Of a stretch of DNA of 64,000 nt, positions 38,050 through 64,000 are shown piece after piece. Where the stretch lies: positions 28,379,722 to 28,443,721 of the forward strand of contig OZ026615.1 of the NCBI GenBank assembly GCA_964020975.1. Direction: 5' to 3'. Numbering within the stretch: the stretch's first letter is position 1; each line of letters begins with the position of its first letter. Position numbers and translations under genes: made by a program. Under the pieces are notes generated by a model. That model worked only from the letters and a program-made list of their open reading frames with translations. It searched no databases and was not told the origin of the DNA. The DNA is from Hermodice carunculata. Lineage: Eukaryota; Annelida; Polychaeta; Eunicida; Amphinomidae.

Positions 38050-38145
38050 GTATCCAGAGTTATAGACTTTCCTTCTGATATATTCCCTGCGATAGATTCC
38101 CTGATCCAACTGCAAGCCATTCATTCTGGAACGCCAAACTTTTTG
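38050..38145 (+). pseudogene. NOTUM-like pseudogene, 3' part
   Basis: TATCCAGAGTTATAGACTTT is followed by GATTCCCTGATCCAACTGCA and TGGAACGCCAA. It matches the intact genes over the region coding for FPxPTAKRxLWNAQL and continues the 5' part across the LINE. Homology ends at a G run near 38143, so the last third of the gene is lost. Confidence 0.8.
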
Positions 38146-38799
38146 GGGGGGGGGGTGAATGTAGATTTTAAACGTCATAAAGTAAAAGTTTCCTAAATAT
38201 CATAAAATTACGGATCATACTACATATGGATATTAAAATTGTGCAAAAACCTAAAATTTTGAATCGTGGAAATTATATAAACTTAAATGTAAACAAATTA
38301 AAATCAATATTTTTGCCACTGATAGGTATGTTTATTCAACGATTAGATCAACAAACACTTTTCTCATACACAAAGAAGTCGTTTAATAAGCAATCCACAA
38401 CAGAGAAGAAGCTTCATAGCCAAACGTTTGCTAGATTTTGTCCTTTGCTCTGTCTACATATACGTAATACAAATTGTCTGCTTGCCTTTGCCCACAAAAT
38501 GTCCAGGTTATTTTTTTGTGAGGGTATCGTGAAAGACTTGAATATGCTCTCCGGTAGCTTTCCTCAGCGTTATTAACTTACGTCACATGATATGTTGACC
38601 TGTTTGGCTCCTATCGCCACGAGCGGACGTCCTGCACCAACAGATAACTCTAAGGCTGTACATCTGTTCTAAGCATGGACTCATTTGGCAACGAACATCT
38701 GCAGTCAAGCACTTCACCACCAAGACGTATAATCGCAGCGCCAAACTACCAGTAAGTGTTTTGTCCTATTTCAGTTTAAAGGTTATTCCAAATGTACCT
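38146..38799. other. No gene seen
   Basis: AT-rich DNA. An open frame of 116 codons (38226-38576, plus) has no recognisable motif and is probably chance. A consensus donor (CTACCA-GTAAGT) at about 38754 could end a 5' UTR exon for gene 3, but nothing else supports it. Confidence 0.35.
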
Positions 38800-38862
38800 G
38801 TATGTATGTGTGTGTGTATGTATGTATGTATGTATGTATGTATGTATGTATGTATATATGTA
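38800..38862. repeat. (TATG)n microsatellite
   Basis: Tetranucleotide array upstream of gene 3. Confidence 0.9.
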
Positions 38863-39461
38863 TTACGTACGTGTGTATGCGGGTGAGCAATTCCTTAAGC
38901 ATATATGCATTAAATGAAATATCGACCGCACATTGCAGCGATCTTAAATATCTTATGATAAATGCATATACAGATCCCATAATTATTATGATTGCTTAAG
39001 TAGTTAGACATTGTAGTAGCGATACTTTCTTCATGAATTGGTGTCGTGTTTCTGAATAGAATTTCCAGTATTAAACGCATCTGCAATATAAGTTACAGTT
39101 TTCCTTGTATGATATATTGGTAGAAGGCTTCAAATTTTGTGACGTAATAGTACTCATTACAGTGCAGTTTTCGATGTAGTACTTGATAGAAGCTGATGTC
39201 AACTGAAAGACTTGGGTTTCTCTTCTTGCCTGAGTCTGTTTTTCTCCGTATAATAATGAATGAATGGTTATATTTCTATGTGCAACAGGACATTACCTCT
39301 ACTTTCATGTACTTCTTAAACAATGACTTACCTTCACACACCAGTTGTGGTTTTGTTCACTGCTGCTAATGAACAATTGATCTGTTGGCCAATGAGTTTG
39401 TGCAGTCGATAGTATTTAATTGTAAACTTCTAGCGTTTTTTATCTAATGTTTGGTTGATAT

Positions 39462-39472
39462 TGTGCTTGCAG
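39462..39472 (+). promoter_or_regulatory. Splice acceptor abutting the start codon, gene 3
   Basis: TGTGCTTGCAG is followed directly by ATG, the same arrangement as in genes 1 and 2. Confidence 0.75.
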
Positions 39473-40621
39473 ATGGCCTGGTTATCAGCTTTTTGCTGCA
39501 TCAGTTTGATCTTGCTGTTGCAGGAGACACAGGGGAGCACTGTTCTGGTCAGACAATCTCTGGCCGAGTACCCCGAAGCAGTGTGCAATGATGGTTCTAC
39601 GGCTGCATATTACCATACCCAGTCTCCCGGTAGCCAGCAAAATGTCATCATTTTCTTGCAAGGTGGAGGCATGTGTAAATCAGTAAGTGAATGTAGATTC
39701 AGATGCTTTCAGGAAGTCAAAGATTGTGAGGGTGACTGTGGGAAAAATCCCGGCTTATGCAGAGCGTCGATGCAGGACTATATCCGTAGACAAAGTGGCA
39801 TGCTGTCGGACAACCAGAATGATAATACTGCATTCCATGCCTTTTATAAGGTTTTTGTACCATACTGTTCCAGTGACTTCTTCAGTGGAAACAGATCAGC
39901 CTCCGCAGAAACAGGCAATTTGGCCTTCAAGGGAAAATCTATTTTCAACGGGGTTATCAGTGATCTGAAAAAGAAAATTAATTTATCTAAAGCCAGAAAT
40001 GTTGTTCTTGCTGGTGGCAGCGCTGGTGCAGTTGGTGCCATGGTAAACTGTGACCACCTGCAGGCCTTATTGCCTGGAGTTTCTGTAAGATGTGTTTTAG
40101 ATGGTCCACAGTTGCAAGTTTTGAACTTTCCAGCTTCCGACAACTGTGAAAGGTTCCCTGATCCAACAGCCAAACGTTCTTTGTGGAACGCCCAGTTGGA
40201 CGAGTCTTGCATGAAGAAAGAAGATCCAAAGAACAGGGACTGGAACTGTATGTACTTTAGGGGACTGTGGAAGCACATCGAAACACCAATATTTTTGGCT
40301 CTTGCAAGGTTCGATAGCGTGTTCCTGGGCCTTTCCTGCCCAAAAGTAGAGGCACATTTGGAGACTTGGAGCCGCATAACTCTTAACACTGCTCTCGCAA
40401 TGATTCGCACCAAGCCACAGAACGGTTTGTTCATGCCGAGCTGTCGACTTCATACTTTTACTGGGGGATACCTCTACAATAATCTGCCCGTTGGACCACA
40501 GTCATTAACCCTCTCCAAACTTCTAGGAAACTGGCTGGGTGGAAATGGCGCATACCAAGCATGGGATGATTGTGGCCTTTTCCTTTGTAATCAAAGGTGT
40601 CCACGGCGCAACTTACTATAA
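39473..40621 (+). CDS. NOTUM/pectinacetylesterase-family secreted hydrolase, copy 3
   Basis: This 382-residue protein is the third intact paralogue, in line with copies 1 and 2 and with the same uninterrupted coding exon. The signal peptide is about residues 1-21. The oxyanion region is LQGGGMC, and the nucleophile elbow is GGSAG instead of GSSAG, still GxSxG with Ser183. The other triad members are Asp281 (ARFDSVF) and His327 (CRLHTF). The C-terminus CNQRCPRR matches the family's Cys-rich end. The start was chosen at the ATG following the acceptor. AATAAA lies 44 bp past the stop, much closer than in the other two genes. The enzyme is likely a secreted carboxylesterase; substrate unknown. 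Confidence 0.9.
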   Translation: MAWLSAFCCISLILLLQETQGSTVLVRQSLAEYPEAVCNDGSTAAYYHTQSPGSQQNVIIFLQGGGMCKSVSECRFRCFQEVKDCEGDCGKNPGLCRASMQDYIRRQSGMLSDNQNDNTAFHAFYKVFVPYCSSDFFSGNRSASAETGNLAFKGKSIFNGVISDLKKKINLSKARNVVLAGGSAGAVGAMVNCDHLQALLPGVSVRCVLDGPQLQVLNFPASDNCERFPDPTAKRSLWNAQLDESCMKKEDPKNRDWNCMYFRGLWKHIETPIFLALARFDSVFLGLSCPKVEAHLETWSRITLNTALAMIRTKPQNGLFMPSCRLHTFTGGYLYNNLPVGPQSLTLSKLLGNWLGGNGAYQAWDDCGLFLCNQRCPRRNLL

Positions 40622-40664
40622 CTGTTTAGGTCCAGGAAATAGGAAAACGCAATGAATCTATGAT

Positions 40665-40670
40665 AATAAA
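40665..40670 (+). terminator. Candidate poly(A) signal, gene 3
   Basis: AATAAA starts 44 bp after the stop codon of gene 3, a short 3' UTR. Confidence 0.55.
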
Positions 40671-42316
40671 AGGTTTCAAGAATTCAAGATTAGTGTTAAA
40701 GACTCTCCCAAATACTCTCGTGGTTCACAGAGGGAAGATACGTGGTATTATTTCTTTATCAGTCCCTTAAATGCTACTCCACGACCAACATTGCACGTTG
40801 CTTTGTTTGTGTTACAAATAGTGCTAAATGGCCCTCTTCAAAGTTCTCTCGAAGATAATGTTGTGGTTTTCCTTAAAGCTCAGGAACATATTTCCAAGAC
40901 TGACCATTGAAACTTTATTGGTATTATTGCCGGCTCCTAAAATCATATTGTGACGGCTCATCTTTCTGACATCACAGTACTATGGGGTAACCCAATTGCC
41001 CCTCTGCCTGTGTCGTCCAGGTAGTTGTCGTCTCTTACATGTATCTGTGCATCTAGTATTGTCCTTTATCCTTTGTCCTTTCTCACAAGAGGGATTTTGT
41101 ATAGGGCTAGGTCCTTTTCCCGCAATTGTTTAAATTCTTATTGATCAATTCATTGCATATGTTCACCTAAGGACTTCAATAACAATAATTTTAAACCAAC
41201 GATAAAAGATACTGCAACGTACATGACACTTGACTTCGATAAAATAGCAATAATTACAATTTGTAACCAGAGTACAACTACAATATTGTTGTTCCGTCAA
41301 TAGAATCGAGATACCACTGCTCGAAGAAAAAATAAAGCACAACCAACTTGGTTTTGACACGAATTTCGTCATGATCAAGACTAATGCTTTTTTTCTTGCC
41401 CCAGTTGTTTCCCAGCATTGTTTTCTGCTGTTACTGCTCCACGAACATAGGCAAAGCAGACGACCCATTCCCTATCTCCATCTTTTGCAGAGTTTACCAG
41501 AATAACTACCCTCATCAAATGTGAACATAGTTGCCACATACCTCTAACTACTCATTCAAATGTGAAAACGATTGACCTTTTTGTGCCCTCGCAAATATAG
41601 CTTTGACCAAAAGCCTTCACCTTCGACTGTAGGGTTGTATACACAGATATCTAAATATATAAATACTCGATACATGTGAACAAGTGACAACTCATAAAAT
41701 CGCACATTGTCAAATATGGCTGTAAGGGATATTTATCATCAAACTTTTTTGTTTTTTTTGTTTTTTGTTTTTGTTTTTGTATCTGGCAACACATTAATGT
41801 GCTCTTCCATTCAACCATCCTTCCGTGTATCCATACATCCAAATGTACGTGATCTCTGCGTGTTTTAACTCCGAACATAAGAAACTAAATCTCGATATAT
41901 GAACTTTCTAAAGTAGCAGCATCGCACAATAGTAACATTTTGACGCACGAGTTGTTCGTAACCTCTACTTGCTTTCAAATGTCACTGGGGTCAATTTCGT
42001 AAAGCTTTGTGGATATGGCTAGAGAACATACAGCGCTGCAGCCTAGATGTCCGATCCCCATGTTTTACATAGCCACCAAATAACCAAAGATTACCACACA
42101 ATCAACATTGAAAACACACGAGGTATTTATTGAAATTACACTAGAATGTAAGCATGGCGATGCAAACACAATGCAGTTTCGACACGTTAAACTCAAGAGC
42201 CGTCCATTGAAGCTTTCAGGTGTAGGAAACTAAATGTGGCATGCACATTGTCGTGTTTCCAAACCTCTGTTCCAGAGGTCACCAGGATGCAACATTAACA
42301 AATGAATACATTAAAT

Positions 42317-42317
<1 letters not shown>
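40671..42317. other. No gene seen
   Basis: Intergenic DNA between the NOTUM-like array and the next repeat block. No coding similarity on either strand. Confidence 0.4.
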
Positions 42318-42347
<30 letters not shown>

Positions 42348-42401
42348 AAGAAGAAGAAGAAGAAGAATGATGATGATGATGATGATAATAATAATAATAA
42401 T
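42318..42401. repeat. (AAG)n/(GAT)n/(AAT)n microsatellite
   Basis: Three trinucleotide arrays in succession. Confidence 0.95.
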
Positions 42402-42884
42402 ATGTGACAGAGGCAGACATGATGACATGTGGTAGTGATAACGATGTAACAAGTTTTCCACGAAGTGTGCCTCTTAGGCCTTACCTAATGCCATGACAAA
42501 AGCAATTTCGTACGTTGCATTTTCCTTACTTACTTCTGTGTGTAATGTTGTTTTCAAATAAATTGTTTGGTATCTTTGTTAGTTGTAGGGTTAATAATGT
42601 CATCATTGTTGCATCAATTTGAGGACTGTTTAAAAAAAACGAGCAGACTTCTCGTGTTCAGCATACTTATGGGTCTTTCTTAAGCTGAAGTCTGGAGGCA
42701 ACATGTCATGTCGGACAATTGCGGATCTTTCGACTCTTTAACTTTTAACCTATCATGGAACATGTTAAATGTACCCGCCAGTTTTTAAGCACTATACTAT
42801 ATCTTAGCAATATACACCCAATGCATTGTATCTCAGTATACTTGTATATATATTTTATGGAGGACCACCGATTAACTCATGTAG
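42402..42884. other. No gene seen
   Basis: AT-rich spacer before a LINE remnant. Confidence 0.35.
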
Positions 42885-44220
42885 TACGTCAAAGAGAAAT
42901 GTTTGTTGTGCAAGTTCCAGTCTGGCTTCTGTCCTCAGTATTCGACAGACACTTGCTCTTTACACCTTGCAAATTTTGTGAAAGAAAAAACTGACATGGG
43001 AATTATGACTGGTATGGTGCTATTGGATTTTTTAAAGGCTTTCGACAAAGTGGACCATCAAATACTTTGTCATAAGCTATTATCAATGGGCCTATTCAGT
43101 AATTCTGTGAAGTGGTTTGAATCCTACTCAAGTGATAGATTTCAGGTAGTGAATGTAAAGGGAAAACTCTCTTATGTAAGATCCATTACATGTGGTGTGC
43201 CACAGGAGTCCATCATAGAGCCCCTTTTATTTCAGATCTATGTAAGTGACACGGAGGTGGCCGTCAACTGTTGTCTAATACTCTATGCAGATGACTCGGC
43301 ACTTTTAGTCTGTGGCAAAAACGTAAAAAAAATAGAAAAGAAGTAAAGTGACAACATAGAATCCACGTGAATGGCTAATTGACAACAAAATAATTATCGT
43401 TACATCTTGGAAAAACGGAATCCATATTGCTCGGACCTAGAAACAGAATAAAAACCACTGAGTTATCAGTGTCATGTGTAGGCAAAAGGATTGAGCAGAA
43501 ACAAATTGTGAAATATTTAGGTCTTTCCATAGACAGTTCATTATCTGGAGACGTGACAGCAAAGGAGATTATCTCAAAATGCAACAGCAGACTTAAATTT
43601 TTGTATAGACAAGCTGATTGCCTAAACTTGCACACCGAAAAGTTATTGTGTCTCCCGTTAATCCAGTGTCACTAAGCTTATGCATATTCCAGCTGGTATT
43701 CATCGGTTTCGGCTGCCCTGAAACATAAATTACTAACTAATCAAAATGAAATGATCGGATTTGTGCTCGGTATAGGACCTAGAGCACATGTAGGCAGAAG
43801 TGAACTACAGAGGTTTAATTGGTTAGATGCAGAGAGTAGAGTAACTCAAATAAAGTTGAACAACATGCATAGAATAGTATACACCTGAAGTCTCCACAAT
43901 ATCTAAAAGAGAAATTTGAAAATTATGCAAACAGGAGTATATACTACACAAGAAATTAAGATATGATGTTTAAATTACCCAGATACGAAACAAACACTGG
44001 AGAAAGTACATTTACGTGGACAGGAATAAGGCAGTGGAATGACTTGCCTACTCATAATCGGAAAAATTAATAGAAAATCACAATTTGTTGAAAACCACAG
44101 TTAAGTAATGCCTTTTAAATAAAAATAATGTCAATGGAACAAAACAAAGAAAACCTCTTTTGCCGACTCCCCCCCCCACCTCTTTATGGACAGTAAGTCA
44201 AGAAGGATAACAGGGACTTC
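42885..44220 (+). mobile_element. LINE reverse transcriptase remnant
   Basis: The plus strand shows FQSGFCPQYSTDTC, MVLLDFLKAFDKVDHQIL, CGVPQESIIEPLLF and LYADDSALLVCGKNV, including the YADD catalytic motif. These are followed in other frames by EWLIDNK-like, VKYLGLSID, LNLHTEKLL, EMIGFVLGIGPRAHVGRSEL and WNDLP blocks. This is a CR1-type element, distinct in sequence from the LINEs at 2.6 and 33.5 kb. QG is replaced by QE in the conserved PQG motif. It is truncated at the 5' end and has frame changes, so it is inactive. Confidence 0.85.
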
Positions 44221-44343
44221 TTATACAACCATGCTTGTATGTTGTAGAGTAACGTGACACATGTATAATATCTGGAACGTTTTATACATATTGATGGGCG
44301 AATGTTTTATACCTTTAATTATACATGATACTGCTGCATGTTT

Positions 44344-44347
<4 letters not shown>

Positions 44348-44410
<63 letters not shown>
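44348..44410. repeat. (TA)n microsatellite, left part
   Basis: TA array ending exactly at the left end of the TIR element that follows. Confidence 0.9.
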
Positions 44411-45024
<614 letters not shown>

Positions 45025-45589
45025 ATAATATTACTGTGGCTCTCCGCTTATGCGCCGCGGTCCTGTGTGACACAGGTGGCCTACGAAAAAGTGAAGGAAA
45101 GAAAGGAAAAATAGATGAGATGGAGGAAACCATGGTTATCCTAATCAGCTCATGCTGCCATGTTTACCAGGACCAGAGCCGAGGCAAAGAGTTCACCACA
45201 CACTCTCTCACAGCCGTGGTGGGCCCCTGACCCTGGATATATCCCCCACCACTCACCGCTTGTAGTCCCCCCCCCCATAAAAAGACAGAAAAACCTTCCC
45301 TTATACACCCTATCCCCACCTCTAAGGCTCAGGCATTTCCCAGGACCCCATGGGAGCCCTTATAAGGGCTACCACCATTCCCTCTCCTCCCTGCACTCTG
45401 AAATGCTAATTCACCCTGTTGCTATTAAGCCCTATCAACTCTTTTATTTTCTCCCAGCACCCAACCAGGTAGTCCTGTACACTTTAGTGCCTTTCTTGCC
45501 TCCCAGAAAGCCACCCTTCAAACCTAAATCCCATGCTACACGTTCCTCTTCCTTTAAACACTGAACCTCTTCTAGACCCTTGTTATTGT

Positions 45590-45720
45590 AGTCTTCCCTG
45601 TGCCACTTTCTGAAAAATTATCTTGTCTGTCTAGATGCATCACACCACAACAGCCAGTGATCCACTGTCTCATCGGCCTCTTGTCTACATACCTTACATT
45701 TACCATTACTATCTGTTGTC
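45590..45720 (-). mobile_element. Probable LINE C-terminal fragment
   Basis: The minus strand reads GKCKVCRQEADETVDHWLLW followed by CDASRQTR, a CxxC...HxxxxC block of the kind found at the C-terminus of several LINE polymerases. The adjoining 45.03-45.59 kb may be more of the same degraded element. Confidence 0.45.
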
Positions 45721-45747
45721 CACTTCTGTTTTCTCTTTTCTAGATTA

Positions 45748-63350
<17,603 letters not shown>

Positions 63351-63540
63351 CTGGGTAAACGATCAACAGATCATTTGTATGATATTTTTGCCCCAAGACA
63401 TTACCGAAATGCGATTGTATATTTATTGTTCATTTCATGATAAAGCATCTTATATGCTCCAAGTTCCGACTGTGAATCTTAGCCGATGAACAATTTAAGA
63501 GGCCAACGTGTAAAGATACCCTTACCAAGATAATTCTTAC

Positions 63541-63651
63541 CTTTTTCATGTACATCATGAGATTGTCCCCAGTGCGGTACGAAACAAAGTTGTACACGAA
63601 GTCAAATTGCATTTGCACTTGTATTTTTTTCATCCATTTTACCGTAACCTT
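63541..63651 (-). CDS. NAALADL1-like: Candidate additional upstream exon of the M28B peptidase
   Basis: DFVYNFVSYRTGDNLMMYMK is followed by a consensus donor, AAAAAG-GTAAGA. It ends in phase 0 after Lys, exactly the phase needed to join the Val of the next exon. The text can be aligned either to the DLVYVNYARTEDF segment or to the KIVIARYG...NK segment of GCPII, and neither fit is strong. No good acceptor is visible; GCGAAG near 63651 is the nearest. It could be a diverged exon or a decayed one. Confidence 0.35.
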
Positions 63652-64000
63652 CGCTTGCAGCATTCAATATAATTATCTCCTGTTTGTCGTGCGTGCACTC
63701 ACATTTTTCTTTTCATATCTTATTTGCTCGTGGCTAGAACCTTTTCTCTTATATGTCACATTAAATATACACTCTCACTCACATTTACCCTCAATGTCTT
63801 ACTTTATTGTGTGCCTTTAACACTCAACTTATCACCTGTATATGTCATATTTGAGACTATCTGCCACTCACAATCTCTCTCCCATATTTTTGTACTCTCC
63901 TCTGTCACTCACCCAGCTGCTTTGAGGAATGATTTGTCAGCCAAAATACTGATAATTTTTTCTGCCAAAATACTAATAAATTCATTTGTATCATGAAACT

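Noticed and set aside
38226-38576. 116-codon plus-strand frame downstream of the pseudogene
   Set aside because: Lys/Asn/Leu-rich composition typical of chance frames in AT-rich DNA; no recognised domain.
39844-40434. 196-codon minus-strand frame
   Set aside because: Shadow of the third NOTUM-like gene. Equivalent shadows exist opposite the other copies.
42903-43346. Host gene encoding a reverse transcriptase-like protein
   Set aside because: The frame is one block of a frame-shifted CR1-type LINE whose later blocks follow in other frames.
45160-45564. 134-codon Pro-rich plus-strand frame
   Set aside because: No family motif. It probably lies antisense to a degraded LINE tail on the other strand.

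Overview
The window is a stretch of animal nuclear DNA, most likely from a marine invertebrate such as a mollusc, annelid, hemichordate or cephalochordate. The species cannot be fixed from sequence alone. The evidence is spliced genes with consensus GT-AG introns, AT-rich intergenic DNA, many long microsatellites, decayed non-LTR retrotransposons (LINEs), tRNA-derived SINEs, small TIR elements and Helentron-like elements. There is no bacterial gene organisation and no CRISPR array.

Host genes fall in two blocks. The left block (about 15.8-40.7 kb) is a same-strand tandem array of three intact, closely related genes of the NOTUM/pectinacetylesterase family (16319-17470, 27298-28449, 39473-40621; 383, 383 and 382 aa). 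Each has an uninterrupted coding region. In each, the start ATG sits directly after a splice-acceptor-like CAG, so the first intron probably lies wholly in the 5' UTR. All three look secreted and keep the Ser-Asp-His triad, but the tryptophan that follows the oxyanion-hole glycines in the Wnt deacylase NOTUM is replaced by a small or Met residue. A fourth, broken copy lies between genes 2 and 3 and is split by a LINE insertion (36741-37188 and 38050-38145).

The right block (48.5 kb to beyond the right edge) is one large minus-strand gene for an M28B zinc peptidase of the glutamate carboxypeptidase II / NAALADL1 family. I placed 15 consecutive exons whose splice phases all agree. They total 1770 bp, encoding 589 residues plus a stop. 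A possible further 5' exon lies at about 63.54-63.65 kb. All zinc ligands and the catalytic Glu are present, but several residues that bind glutamate in human GCPII are changed, and the C-terminus carries a Pro/Tyr-rich extension. The 5' end of the gene is outside the window.

The rest is repeat-rich. LINE remnants lie at 2.6-4.1 (minus), 8.7-9.25, 33.5-35.6, 37.2-38.05 and 42.9-44.2 kb (plus), with C-terminal scraps at about 45.6 and 56.3 kb (minus). Two large elements (6.7-7.8 and 20.0-22.25 kb) end in a hairpin plus CTAG and carry internal arrays of roughly 145-150 bp units, the layout of Helentron-associated elements. Several small TIR elements can be delimited by their ends. The most unusual pattern is a recurring class of short tandem arrays whose unit core is itself a palindrome (11.6-11.9, 13.2-13.4 with 15.2-15.5, 29.0-30.1 and 36.3-36.5 kb); two of these sit between related inverted ends beginning ATGGCAA.
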